A DNA stretch of 64,000 nt from UBA710 sp051656785. GTDB taxonomy: Bacteria > Bacillota_I > Bacilli_A > Mycoplasmatales > Metamycoplasmataceae. Below the pieces are notes generated by a model that was not told where the DNA came from, did no database searches, and was given only the letters and a program-made list of their open reading frames with translations. The stretch is taken from assembly GCA_051656785.1 (NCBI GenBank), contig JBOFJK010000002.1, positions 1 through 64,000 of the forward strand, written 5' to 3'. Position numbers and translations under genes: made by a program. This document shows, one piece after another, positions 11,001 through 22,293 of this stretch (position 1 is its first letter; each line of letters starts with the position of its first letter).

Positions 11001-12236
11001 GTTAAAGTTGTTTCCGGAGATGACAAACAACTAAAACCATCTTCATTCTTTATGTCAAAAGGCGGAGAAGGTGATTTTGATCTTGATGATTTTGATGCGG
11101 CCGAATCTTTATTAGAAAGAGCTAAAGTTTCATGATGAAATGAATTTCATCTAAAAAATCATTATCGTTCTGATTCAAAAGAATTAATTGAATTTTCAAA
11201 TAAATTTATTTACAATAATAATTTAGAAGTAGCAACTAAATGTGGAATTATTGAAAAAGGAATAGAAGTTTATGATGTTGAAGGAACTTGAAATCAGATG
11301 AACAAAGAAGAAGCTGATATGGTTATCGATTTATTGATTAAACATCATGGAACATATGAAAAAATTCTTGTTGTTACATTCAACTCTAAGCAATCACAGT
11401 TAATTGAGAACTTACTTATTGAAAAATCAACTAAATTCCCTGAATTATTAAAAGAAAAAATAGAGAATAACAGCATCATAATAACTAACCTAGAAAATGT
11501 TCAAGGTAATGAAGGTGACTTAGTTATCTTATCAATTTCATATGGAAAAAATGAAGATGGAATTATTAAAAACAATTTTGGTCCATTAAATGCAAAAGGT
11601 GGTTCAAATCGTTTAAATGTTGCTATTACCAGAGCAAGATCAAAAATGATTGTTGTTAAATCAATGAAAGGTAATGAAATTAAGGTTTCAAATGTAAATA
11701 ATAAGAATGCAATAATATTCAAAAAATTCATTGAATATTTAGATGCTACAAAAGCTAATAAATCAATTGAGATTGTAAATTCTGAGATGGAAAATATTGA
11801 TGAAATCAATGAAGGAACTATGTTGCTTAATTTAGAGAAAGCAAATGACAAAGTCAAAATAGATGATTTAGATTTTACATCTGCTATATCTAAAAATATT
11901 TATGGAGATTTAATTAAAAATCTAAGCAGTAAATATGAAATTCAAATAAATATAAAAGTTGGTTCTAAAAAGATTGATTTACTAATATTGGATAAAAAAT
12001 CTAAAAAAATATTAAAAGCTTTATTGATTGAAAAATGGAAAACAAATCGTTCAGTTAAAGAAATGATTGAGGAAATAGATCGTCAATACTTTCTTGAAGA
12101 TAGGGGATATAGCATCTTCAAAATCAAAGAGTATGAGTGAAATATTGATAAGATAAAATTGATTGAAAAGATAAAATCTTCATTAGTTAGTGATGCTAGT
12201 CAGTTAGATTATATTATTTGACAATCAGAAAAATAA
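8091..12236 (+). CDS. large SF1 (COG1112-like) helicase with C-terminal nuclease-like domain
   Basis: 1381 residues, an unbroken table-4 frame with many TGA Trp codons. The N-terminal ~330 residues share a WPLH...APL and LGFFEPGG pattern with the paralogue at 55380-58577. Helicase motifs are complete: Walker A GPPGTGKSE near 338, DEAS near 952, GDDKQLKPS near 985, NHYRS, VQGNEGDLVIL near 1138 and NVAITRARSK near 1172. About 600 residues of helical, charged sequence separate motifs I and II, some 300 more than in the paralogue. The tail (from about 1275) resembles the Vsr/MTES_1575-type REase domain: IDLLILD, a LIEKWK strand, IDRQ and a final GYSIFKIKEYEW. A GAGGAG ribosome-binding site supports ATG 8091. 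Related proteins process nucleic acids, some in phage defence; the role here is unknown. Confidence 0.8.
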
Positions 12237-12306
12237 TCAAAAATTTAACTTATGAGGTTTTTTGTATATAAGTGTTATCATTTAATTTGTTACAAGGAGG
12301 ATAAAA

Positions 12307-12729
12307 ATGGAAGATAAAAATATTGAAAATTTAAAAGTATTGCAAAGCTCACTTATGGTTTTTACAAATAAGGTTTATAATCTTCATTGAAATATGGCAA
12401 ATAAAAATTTCTTTTCTTTGCATAAAAATACAGAGAAATTATTTAAAAAAATGACATTATTTTATGATGATGTTGCCGAAAAAATTGTTATGAATAATCA
12501 CTTTGCAATCGGGACTTTAAAAGACCAATTAAAATATAGTGTAATTAAGGAAATTGAACCTAAAGAGTTCAATGAAGATGAGATTTCTAAAATCATTGTA
12601 AAAGATTTAACTACAATTATTGGTTTATGTGACAAAGTTCAAAGTAAAAATACTATTCAACCTATGTTAGATGAAATTTATATTTCAGTGGATAAATGAA
12701 GATGACAATTTAGTAAAATCAGCAAATAG
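12307..12729 (+). CDS. dps: Dps-family ferritin-like protein
   Basis: 140 residues. The Dps inter-subunit ferroxidase residues can be placed by spacing: His27 in LHWN, His39 in SLHK, Asp54 and Glu58 in DDVAEKI, matching the H-x11-H and D-x3-E pattern of Dps. The family forms 12-mers that oxidise and store iron with hydrogen peroxide and can bind DNA. A perfect AAGGAGG ribosome-binding site precedes ATG 12307, suggesting strong expression. A bidirectional terminator follows. The N-terminus is short and lacks the lysine-rich tail used by some Dps to bind DNA. Confidence 0.88.
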
Positions 12730-12737
12730 TGATAAAT

Positions 12738-12766
12738 AAAAAACAAGGATTAAACCTTGTTTTTTT
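12738..12766. terminator. bidirectional intrinsic terminator dps/ruvX
   Basis: AAAAAACAAGG (12738-12748) pairs with CCTTGTTTTTT (12755-12765) around a six-base loop; A- and T-runs on both sides let it work for the convergent dps and ruvX transcripts. Confidence 0.85.
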
Positions 12767-12775
12767 ATCATAATC

Positions 12776-13198
12776 TTATTTCTTATATGATAAATAATTT
12801 TCTAATATTATTTGGGCAGCTAATTTATCCCTATTATTTTTTTGTTTTGATCTTGACATCTTCATATCTATCATTATTCTTGTTGATTGTTTTGAGGTAT
12901 ATCTTTCATCAAATAAAATAACAGGTATATTAAAGTGTTCTTCTAGTTTGATTTTAAATTTTGCTACAATGTTGCTCATAATTGAAATATCACCACTTGG
13001 CATTAATGGATTACCTAAAATAAATGCTTCAAAAGGTCCTTGTTCTAACTGTATTTCTTCCAGTCTAGATAAAATTTTTTCAAAGTCCTGAGTATCATAA
13101 AAAAATGTTTCTAGTGGTTGTGAAATAATTTGTAGTGGGTCAGTCATTGCAATACCACATTTCTTAGTACCTAAATCTAATGCTATTAATCGTTTCAT
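12776..13198 (-). CDS. ruvX: RuvX/YqgF Holliday junction resolvase-like RNase H-fold protein
   Basis: 140 residues, the normal length. ALDLGTKKCGIAMTD at the N-terminus is the YqgF signature with the first catalytic Asp; FILGNPLM and LFDERYTSKQS follow in order, with the acidic residues of the RNase H-like site. Family members act on 16S rRNA 5' ends and are also linked to Holliday junctions. The ATG overlaps the alaS stop (TAATG), a coupling often seen for these two genes. Shares a terminator with dps. Confidence 0.93.
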   Translation of the reverse strand: MKRLIALDLGTKKCGIAMTDPLQIISQPLETFFYDTQDFEKILSRLEEIQLEQGPFEAFILGNPLMPSGDISIMSNIVAKFKIKLEEHFNIPVILFDERYTSKQSTRIMIDMKMSRSKQKNNRDKLAAQIILENYLSYKK

Positions 13199-15810
13199 TA
13201 TAGTAAATTCTTAATATCTTCAAAAGTGATTTCTTCTAAAGAAACTCCTTGTCAAATTAAATTATTACCTCCACCATTAATTTTTTTTATTTGTGAAATT
13301 TTACTTGCAAAATTTTTAGAATCAATACTTTTGGAAGTAATGACTAATATTGACTTACTGTTAAATTTTGAAAGAAGCACAATAAGTGAATTATGATATT
13401 TTTCTCTAAGTGAAACTGCTAGATTTTTTAAGGTTTCATTGTCTATATCATTTGCAAAGTATAAATCTATGTTACCAATTTTGGTTGGTTTTAAATCAAC
13501 ATTAATTGATATCTTTTTTGGTTTAAGAAGTTTTTTCAACACTTTTTTCGCTTTATCAATTTCATGATTGATATTATTTAAATATTTATTTAAATCATTA
13601 CTAGGTTTGATTGAATGCTTAATATTTGTTTTATCAAACTTGATAATTTTCTTATTCAAAGATTCCAATAATTCTAGTTGTTTTTTAATTTGCTCATTCA
13701 TATATTTATCTACTAGAAAATCAGAAGTGATTGCTCTTATCCTATAAATACCTGATCCCTTACTCTCAACAGAAACAATTTTGAATTTTTCAATATTCTT
13801 CGTTTCATCAATGTGGGTTCCACCACATAAATCTATAGTAACATCACCAAATTTAACAACTCTAACATTTTCTGTATTAAAATACTCCATTTCTTCAATA
13901 GTCATAATTGCACCTAATTTCTTAGCTTGAGTGGTTGTTGTTAAAATATATTCACGAATTATATTTCTTTTAATTATTTTATTAATAAAATCTTCAATTT
14001 CAGTAATCTCTTTTTCAGTTGGTCTATATTTTAGTGGAAAATCAAAGGTTAATCTATCTTGATTATTATCAGAACCAAGTTGAATTATTTTATCACCATA
14101 TATATGTCTTAAAGCAGCAAATAATAAATGAGTTGATGAGTGATTTCTCATTAAACCTATTCTTGTTTTTTCATCAACAAAAGCTTCAACAGGTTCTTTA
14201 GAATTAATTTTACCTTTCACTTTATGAATATGATTATTATTTTTGTCTTTGAAAACATCTATAATTTCTATTTTATTAACTTTTTGTATAAGATAACCCT
14301 TATCATGTAATTGACCACCACTTGTTGCATAAAAAGGAGTTTTATCTAAAACTAAATATCCAATACCATTAATGTTTTTTACTTCTTCATCATCATCTAA
14401 TAAAAATAAAATTTTAGATTTTGAATTAAGTGTTTCATATCCAAGAAAAACACTTATTTGTTTGTCTATTAGATTTAATGAATTCAATGCCTTCTCAAAA
14501 TTATTATGTTTTTTATTTGCTTTACTTATTAATGAGTGTTCTTCTTTAAGTGATTGTAATTTTTTCAAATCCAATTTGATGTTATTTTCGATTAGGATGT
14601 CATTAGTCATTTCGATTGGGAAACCATATGTTTCAAATAATTTAAAGGCAACATTAATATTAAAATAATTTTTTGTGTTTTTCATTTCATCATCAAGAAT
14701 TTTCTTACCTTTTGTTATAGTTTTTGAAAAATTCTCTTCTTCATTTTTTATGATAGATGAAACTTTATTAACATTAATATCAAAAATTAAGGTATCCTTA
14801 GTGATTTGTACTAGTTTATTTAGAAATGTTTTTTCTTTGATTCCTAATTTAGTTCCAGAATAATAAGCTCTTCTGATTAGCCTTCTAACTATGTAACCTC
14901 TTTGTGTATTTGAAGGTTCAACTCCATCACTAATTGCATTTACAACAGCTCTCATATGATCTGAAATGATTTTAAAATGTTTATTTATTTTTTCTTGTTT
15001 TAAATCACGAATAAAATAATTTTCAATAACATATTTTTGCTTTGTATACTTCTCAATTTCTTTAATTATGTTTTGAAATAGATCAGTATCAAAGTTAGTT
15101 GGTGCATCTTGCATTATTGAAACTATTCTTTCTAATCCAGCCCCAGTATCAATATTTTTTTGTGTTAATTCAACATATTTATTATTACCTAAATTATTAT
15201 ATTGACTGAAAACAATATTTCATATTTCAATATATCTATCATTTTCAATATCATCCTTAATAAGTTCTGGTCCACCCTTGTGATATCTTTCTCCCCGATC
15301 ATAAAAAATTTCAGTGTTAGGACCACATGGTCCAGAACCAACATCTCAGAAATTTAAACTTCTATCTCCAGGAATTAATTGATGTTCTTTATATCCTAAA
15401 GAAAGTCATTTATTTCTTACTTCTAAATCTTCTTCAAAATAGGTAATATATATTTTGTTCTTATCAAGCATTAGGACATCAATTATGAATTCATTAGCAA
15501 ATTCAATAGCTTCTTTTTTAAAATAATCTCCAATTGAAAAATTACCGAGCATTTCAAAAAAAGTATGGTGTCTTGCTGTAACACCGACATTTTCAATATC
15601 ATTAGTTCTAATTGATTTTTGAGAATTTACTAACCTAGGATGAGGAGGTGTTTTTTTACCAGAAAAATAATCTTTTAAAGTTGCAACACCAGAATTAATT
15701 CACAAAAGAGAAGGGTCCTTATAAGGAATTAATGATTTGGAGGGAATAAATAAGTGGTCCTTTGATTGAAAAAATTTTATTCATTTATTTCGTACATCTT
15801 TAGAGTTCAT
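13198..15810 (-). CDS. alaS: alanyl-tRNA synthetase
   Basis: 870 residues, the full AlaRS length. The class II catalytic core near residues 70-95 shows the HHTFFEMLGNFSIGDYFK element. The editing domain carries NHSSTHLL near 555 and CGGTHIDE near 660, the H-x3-H and C-x3-H zinc/editing ligands. A GGG-containing C-Ala end (INGGGNN) closes the protein. Several Trp codons are TGA, so a standard-code reading splits it. The start at 15810 begins the conserved N-terminal region with the KWIKFFQSK element. Upstream is pyk with its own terminator, so alaS-ruvX probably has its own promoter. No T-box leader was seen. Confidence 0.96.
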
Positions 15811-15827
15811 ATTATTTAATTTTACAA

Positions 15828-15854
15828 TAAAAAAACAAACCAATGGTTTTGTTT
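15828..15854 (-). terminator. intrinsic terminator of pyk
   Basis: On the minus strand AAACAAAACC pairs with GGTTTGTTT (one bulged base) around a three-base loop, followed by a T-run. It lies between the pyk stop and the alaS start. Confidence 0.75.
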
Positions 15855-15879
15855 ATAAATAATTTTAACTATTTAAAAA

Positions 15880-17307
15880 TTAGTAAGTAAATTCTTTTGT
15901 TGAATGTCTATCAGCAACAAGATACTTATCACCTTTTTTAGCACCAAATGGAGCCAATACATCAGCAGCTTTTGAATAATTTTTTTTGATTTCTTCGAAA
16001 TATTTAACTGAATCTAAAGAAACAAATACACTATTTGTAATACCAAATTTACCAATCATTTCTTTATCATTAACAATGCCAATAATTGCTGTGTTTGGTC
16101 TATATTTTGCTATTGTTTGTAAAAGTGCTCCTGTTGTAGAACGAACAACAACAAATTTGTAATCACCTGATTGAGTTTTTTTAGCAATCTCATAAGCAAT
16201 TTTATTTCTATCATCTTTTGAAGAATTTTCAAAAGCTTCTTCCATTTGTACAGGATAGTATAGTTTATTGTAGAATTCTTTTTCAGCTCTTTTATTAATT
16301 GTTGACATTACTTGTACAGATTCGACTGGGAAATCTCCTGAGGCAGATTCTCCTGATAACATAGTTGCATCAGCACCTAGCTCAGTTGCTCAATAAACAT
16401 CAGTCACTTCAGCTCTCGTTGGTTGGGGTGATTTCTCCATTGAATCTAACATTTGTGTTGCAACAATAACAGTTTTACCTAGTTTACGACATTTTCTAAT
16501 AATTTTCTTTTGGTTATATGGAACTTCATAGTAAGGAATTTCTAAACCTAAATCACCACGAGCGATCATGATGCCATCAGATTCTTCAATAATTTCATCA
16601 ATCCTTTCAATACCTACACTTGATTCAATTTTAGAAATAATTTGAACTTTTTGTCCACCTGCTTTATTAGCAACTTCCCTTAATTCTTTTACATTTGCTG
16701 CTGAATTAACAAATGAAGCTGCAATGTAATCAATTCCATTTTTAATTCCAAATCTGATATCTTCTTTGTCTCTTTCTGACAAGAAAGGTAATGAAAATTC
16801 AATTCCTGGAAGATTAATTCTTTTGTTTGATTTTAATAAATGTGTATTTAATGTTTTAACAGATAGTGAATTTTTTGATACAGACGTAACAAAAGTAACT
16901 AATTTACCATCATCAAATAGAACTTTGTCTCCTTTTTTAACATCATTATCCATCTCATAAGAAACTGTTATTTCAGAAGAAGTACCTATTTTAGAATTAT
17001 AATCTTCATTCGAAGTATAAACGATGATTTCAGTATTTGCCTTAATTAATTGAGCGCCATCTTTCATTTTCCCTACTCTAATTTCTGGTCCCTTTGTATC
17101 AAGTAAAATTGAAATTGGAATATTAAGTTCTTTTTCAATTTGTCTAGTTAAAATAAATTTTCCAAGTTGTTCTTCTCTATCACCATGTGAAAAATTTGCT
17201 CTAATTGTTGTCATACCAGCAAGAACTAATTCTTTTAAAACTTCGTATTTTTCAGATGAAGGTCCAATTGTTCCTATTAATTTTGATCTTTTGTCTATGA
17301 AATGCAC
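15880..17307 (-). CDS. pyk: pyruvate kinase
   Basis: 475 residues. Converts phosphoenolpyruvate and ADP to pyruvate and ATP, the last glycolytic step. The N-terminus has the KLIGTIGPSS element and TIRANFSHG; ILLDTKGPEIR follows; the active-site block is VQIISKIESSVG then MIARGDLGLEIP, and the family signature continues in TVIVATQMLDSM and the LSGESASGDFPVE element. The C-terminal allosteric domain is present, without the extra PEP-utiliser domain of some Firmicutes. The single internal TGA (about 16387) encodes the Trp of DVYWATELGAD. An AAAGGGG ribosome-binding site and a TATAAT element lie upstream. Confidence 0.97.
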
Positions 17308-17340
17308 ATATACCCCTTTTGTATTTATATTTTAATTACT

Positions 17341-17346
17341 ATTATA
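17341..17346 (-). promoter_or_regulatory. -10 element of pyk
   Basis: TATAAT on the minus strand, 34 bases before the pyk start, giving a leader of roughly 27 bases that contains AAAGGGG. The rest of the 138-base gap between pyk and prmC is AT-rich without other visible structure. Confidence 0.5.
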
Positions 17347-17445
17347 TATAAATTAATCAAATTAAATTTTAAAAATATTAGAAATGAGAAAATAATCAAT
17401 AATAAATTGGATTTATCATAATCAAGTAACAAATATAAATTATTG

Positions 17446-18150
17446 TTATGCTTTTAAAATACTAAACCTTGTTTTATTATTAATATCTTTTTGATTAATG
17501 TAACCATTACTTTCAAAATATCCCATATTTAGAGGATTTATTTCAAATAATAGTGCTCCACCACTTGATATGAAATTAATATGCTCCTTCTCTATTTTTT
17601 TATAAAAAAACATACCATCATCACTCGCGAAAAGTGCCTTTCTTGGTTCAAATCATAAAACTGATTTACTTATTGAGTTATCCTCATTCGCCATAATATA
17701 AGGTGGGTTCGAAATTATTAAATCAAATTCACCAAAAATTTTTTTAAATACATTTGATCGGATTATTTTAATATCAACATTGTTTAATTTGGCATTAATT
17801 TTGCTTTGTGCTATAGCATTTCTATCGATATCAGAACAAACTACATCTAAATCTTTATTTCATTTTTTTAAAGCAATGCCTATAAAGCCTGTTCCAGAAC
17901 ATAGATCTAAAATTCTAATGTAATTATTTTTGAGAATTAAATCCTTAGCAATTTCAATCAATTCTTCAGTTTCATACCTAGGAATCAAAACTTTCTTGTT
18001 AACTCGAATTTTGACATTACTCATTTCAATATAACCAATTATTTTTTGGACTGGCATACCTATTTTTATTTTTATTTTTTCTAGACAGGAAATTTTTTGT
18101 GATAAACCATAACGTTTCTTTTCTAAAATAAGATCATTAATTGATGGCAT
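17446..18150 (-). CDS. prmC: peptide chain release factor glutamine methyltransferase
   Basis: PrmC/HemK methylates the Gln of the GGQ motif in release factors. 234 residues, shorter than the ~280 typical form, mainly at the N-terminal helical domain. QKIIGYIEM and KKVLIPRYETEELIE mark the recognition region; ILDLCSGTGFIGIAL (from about 83) is the SAM-binding loop; LIISNPPYI near 147 is the catalytic NPPY. It follows prfA, its substrate gene, with only two bases between stop and start, so the two are co-expressed. The table-4 reading is needed to reach the C-terminus. Confidence 0.93.
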
Positions 18151-18152
18151 AT

Positions 18153-19232
18153 TTAAACAATGCCTGCATTTTTTATTTTTTCAACTTGTTCTTCAGCCAA
18201 TAAAGCACTAATTAGAGTATTAAGTTTTCCATCTACAATACCTTTTAGTGAACATGAAAAATTTATTCTATGGTCAGTAACTCTATCTTGAGGATAATTA
18301 TATGTTCTTATTTTTTCACTTCTTGCACCTGAACCAGCTAATTTTCTAAACTGGCCCTCTACTTCTTTTTTCTTTTGAACTTCTAAATCATATAATCTAG
18401 TTTTTAAAACTCTAAGTGCCATATCTTTATTTGAAATTTGCGATTTTCCATCTTGACAACTAGCAACAATGCCTGTCGGAATATGAGTAATTCTCACTGC
18501 TGAATCAGTTGTATTAACAGATTGACCGCCAGCACCTGATGATCTATATGTATCAATTTTTAAATCAGCATTATTAATTTCAATCTCAATATCTTCATCT
18601 GCTTCAGGCATAACAATAATAGTTGCGGTGGAAGTGTGAACCCTTCCTTGAGTTTCTGTTTGAGGAATCCTTTGAACTCTATGAACACCAGATTCAAATT
18701 TTAATTTAGAATAAACTTTTTCTCCACTCACTGAAAAAACTATTTGAGTGTAGCCGCCTGTATTACTTGGATAAGAATCTAAAACTTTAATACTCATTGA
18801 ATTTTGTTCAGCTCATTTTGAATATATTTTAAATAAATCTCCAGCAAAAATATTGGCTTCATCACCACCTGCAGCTCCTCTAATTTCCACAATAACATTA
18901 CGATCATCATTTTCATCAACAGGAAGTAATAGAATTTTTAATTCTTCTGTATAAATTTTCATTTTCTTCTCAGATTCATTAATTTCTGACTTGGCCATTT
19001 GTATTATTTCTTCATCAGATTCATTAAGCATTGCTTTTGAATCAGCAATAATGTGCTCACATAAAATATACTCATTAAATTTTTTAACTATTTCATTTAT
19101 TTTATTGCATTCTCTATTAATTGAAGTATATAGTTTTATATTTTCAAGAACTTTTTGTGTTGTAAGTTCTTCCATTAAAGAGTCATATTTTTTCTTAATC
19201 TCTATCAGAGAGTCATACATTACTTTTTCCAT
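18153..19232 (-). CDS. prfA: peptide chain release factor 1
   Basis: 359 residues, the usual RF1 length. RIPQTETQGR supplies the P-x-T stop-codon reading tripeptide and SSGAGGQSVNT (near 232) the catalytic GGQ loop. RF1 reads UAA and UAG; mollicutes that use UGA for Trp lack RF2, which fits this genome's code. A TGA codon encodes the Trp in SKWAEQN. The start at 19232 lies only about ten bases from a TATAAT element (19242-19247), so the message may have almost no leader. Forms an operon with prmC. Confidence 0.97.
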
Positions 19233-19323
19233 TTATAAATTATTATACCCAATATTTGTTTTCATAATATTAACATTTCTATAATTTAAAGTTATAATGT
19301 TTTTTTAATGTAAAATTTGATAT

Positions 19324-20706
19324 ATGAAATCAGTTAGAACTAGATATGCTCCAAGTCCAACAGGATATTTACATATTGGCGGAGCTAGAACTGCCTTATT
19401 TAGTTATCTATTTGCAAAACACAATAAAGGTAAATTTATCTTAAGAATTGAAGATACAGATTTTGAAAGAAATGTTCCCAATGGAGAAGAGTCACAATTA
19501 GATAATTTGAAATGACTTGGAATTATTCCTGATGAATCGCCTATTAATCCAAATCCTAGATATGGTAAATATCGTCAGAGTGAAAAAATTGATGTTTACA
19601 ATAAATATATTGAAGAATTAATCAAAAATAATAAAGCATATAAGGCATATGATACTTCTGAAGAATTAATATGTCAAAAAAAAGAACAAGAAAAATCTGG
19701 TAAATTTTCTTTTAGGTATGATCGTAACTGATTAAAGATATCTAATGAAGAGATGAAGAAAAGGGATGATAAGGGAGAATATGCCATAAGAATTTCTCTA
19801 CCTAAAAATAAACAGTATAAATGAAATGATTTAGTAAGAGGAGATATTATTGTTAACTCTGATGAAATAGGTGATTGAGTTATTAGGAAAAGTGATGGAT
19901 TTCCAACATATAATTTTGCTGTTGTTGTTGATGATGTCGAAATGCAAATAACTCATGTTTTTCGTGGTGAAGAACACATTACAAATACTCCCAAGCAATT
20001 AGCTATTTATGAAGCTTTTGGTTGAGAGCCTCCTAAATTTGGTCATCTAACTATTATTACAAATATGGAAGGAAAGAAATTATCTAAAAGAGATTTAAGT
20101 CTTCATCAATTTATTGAGGACTATAAAAATGAAGGATACTGCCATGAAGCTATTTTTAACTTTCTTGCTCTTCTTGGTTGAACAAGTGAAAATGCAAAAG
20201 AAGTTATGTCTCCAAGCGAATTAATTGAGAAATTTGATTATCGAAGGTTATCAAAATCTCCTTCTAAATTCGATATACAAAAAATGAATTGATTTTCAAA
20301 AATTTATATGAAAAATGAAAGAAATGAAGATATTTTAAGTAAACTTGTTTTTAATAAAAATCAAGATAAATATTGACAAGAATTATTCCTAAGTGTTTAT
20401 AAAGAAAATTCTGCAACTATTAATGAATTGCAAAATAATATATTATTATATGAAGTTGATGAAATTACAGGTGATTATGAAAAAAATGAAGTCACTGAAA
20501 TTTTTTCCAAGGAAGTATTATCTAGAGAATTTAACATTCAAAATATTCAATTAGCAATAAATAATACAAAAACATTAAGTAGACAAAATGGAAAAAATTT
20601 ATTTATGTCAATTAGAAAAATAGCAACTGGGTTAGATCATGGTCCTGAACTTGCAAAAGCAATATATTTATTTGGTAAATCAAAAGTGAAAGCGAGACTT
20701 ATATAA
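19324..20706 (+). CDS. gltX: glutamyl-tRNA synthetase
   Basis: 460 residues of a class I synthetase. RYAPSPTGYLHIGGART holds the HIGH motif (residues 17-20) and MEGKKLSKRD near 250 the KMSKS motif. With gatCAB in the same window, it is probably non-discriminating, charging tRNA-Gln with Glu for later amidation; that is inferred. Many TGA Trp codons interrupt a standard-code reading. A TATAAT element at 19293-19298 faces prfA's promoter in the 91-base divergent gap. The stop overlaps the ATG of the next gene. Confidence 0.96.
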
Positions 20707-21080
20707 TGACAATATCTTTTAAATCAATCTATGGTCAAAACGAAAATAAACAAGAAATAAAATTCATATCTAATTTAGAAAAATCTATTGAAAATGATAT
20801 GAACATTTTAGAATTTTTAGAACCCTCAAATAATATCCAAAATAGAATTGAATATAATTATGAGAAAGTAGTTATTTATGCAGGCCCAACAACTATACAT
20901 TTAGAAAAAGATAAAATGATTAAAAATAATTTCATAACTGAGCATGGAACTATTATTATTATTTCTCATCTCAAAGATATCTTAGTTAAAGAAAATAATA
21001 TTTCATTTAAATATTCATTAATTGATAATAAGGATAATTTGATTAATGATTTTCATATTGAACTAATAATTTCAGAATAA
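20706..21080 (+). CDS. hypothetical beta-rich protein, possibly DUF1934-like
   Basis: 124 residues. Alternating strands, with VVIYAGPTTIHLEKDK and HGTIIIISHLKDI, ending in FHIELIIS, recall the small calycin-like beta barrel of DUF1934/YwiB, but the match is only by pattern and is uncertain. No Trp codons. Its ATG overlaps the gltX stop, so it is translated with gltX. A bidirectional terminator follows at once. Confidence 0.7.
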   Translation: MTISFKSIYGQNENKQEIKFISNLEKSIENDMNILEFLEPSNNIQNRIEYNYEKVVIYAGPTTIHLEKDKMIKNNFITEHGTIIIISHLKDILVKENNISFKYSLIDNKDNLINDFHIELIISE

Positions 21081-21110
21081 AAAACAAGAAAATTAATTTC
21101 TTGTTTTTTA
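21081..21110. terminator. bidirectional intrinsic terminator after gltX operon and gapA
   Basis: AAAACAAGAAA (21081-21091) pairs with TTTCTTGTTTT (21097-21107) around a five-base loop, flanked by A and T runs. It sits between convergent genes. Confidence 0.85.
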
Positions 21111-21131
21111 TTATTTATTATTTGTTAAAAA

Positions 21132-22139
21132 TTATAATTTTGAGAATTTACCTAAAGTTCTGACAAATTGTGAAACATATGAAGTTTCATTATCATATCA
21201 AGCAATAACTTTAAACAATTGTTTCCCATCTTTGCCTTCAATAACTTTTGTTAAAGCTGCATCATATAATGAACCTGCTGTCGAACCAATAACATCACTA
21301 GATACAATTGGATCTTTAACATATTCTAATGAAGGACTTGACATTTTTTCAACTGCTTTATTAATTTGCTCTACAGTAACACCATCTTTTTCAAGTTCAA
21401 ATGTTAAGTCAACAACTGAACCTGTAATAACTGGAACCCTAAATGCCATACCATCTAGTTTTCCTGATAGTTCTGGTAATACTAAACCTACTGCTGCTGC
21501 TGCTCCTGTTGAAGTAGGAATAATATTTACTCCTCCAGCTCTTGCTCTTCTTAAATCACTATGAGGTGCATCTACTAATCTTTGATCTCCAGTATATGCA
21601 TGAACAGTTGTCATTAGACCTGATTTAATTTTGTATACATTATTAATTGCATGAGCAACAGGTGCTAAACAGTTTGTAGTACATGAAGCTCCTGAGATAA
21701 TAACATCATTTTTATCTAGTGTGTTATCATTAACTGAGTAAGCAATTGTTTTAACTCCGCCAGTTGCAGGTGCAGAGATAGCAACTTTTTTAGCTCCAGC
21801 TTTAATGTGTTTTTCTGCCCCTTCTTTAGATGTAAAGAAACCTGTTGATTCAACAACAACATCAATTTTAAGTTCACCTCATGGCAAATTTAGAGGATCT
21901 CTCTCAGCACAAATTTTAATTGTTTTACCATTTACAACTAGATTCCCATCTTTTGCTTCAACTTTACCATCAAAACGTCCTTGAGCACTATCATATTTAA
22001 GTAAATGTGCCAATGTTTTAGCATCTGTTAAGTCATTGATTGCAACAATGTTTAATTCTTTGTCCATTCCTAAATCGAAGATTTGTCTAAAAACTAATCT
22101 TCCAATTCTTCCGAAACCATTTATAGCTATATTTTTCAT
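21132..22139 (-). CDS. gapA: glyceraldehyde-3-phosphate dehydrogenase
   Basis: 335 residues. NAD-dependent oxidation of glyceraldehyde 3-phosphate in glycolysis. INGFGRIGRL is the NAD-binding loop; the catalytic Cys lies in ASCTTNCLAP near residue 152; HAYTGDQR and WYDNE follow in order. Start ATG 22139 is chosen because GGAG lies eight bases upstream; an in-frame ATG at 22151 precedes that site. Convergent with the gltX operon; monocistronic by its surroundings. Confidence 0.97.
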
Positions 22140-22257
22140 TTTTTTCTCCAATTATTTGTTTTTTTAGGGTAGCCTCTCTAAACTACTATTAATATTATAC
22201 AACTTTCAAAATAATTAGCCTAACTAAAATAATCTTTTTTTATTAATATTGTTTTTT

Positions 22258-22263
22258 TATAAT
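22258..22263 (+). promoter_or_regulatory. -10 element deciding the recU start
   Basis: TATAAT here places transcription start near 22270. The in-frame ATG at 22249 would then be outside the message, so ATG 22294 is the likely start of recU. Confidence 0.5.
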
Positions 22264-22293
22264 CAAAAACATATTTTTAGACATATATTTGTA

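Noticed and set aside
13198..15810. T-box leader before alaS or serS
   Set aside because: The gaps are too short and lack the T-box consensus and a matching antiterminator.
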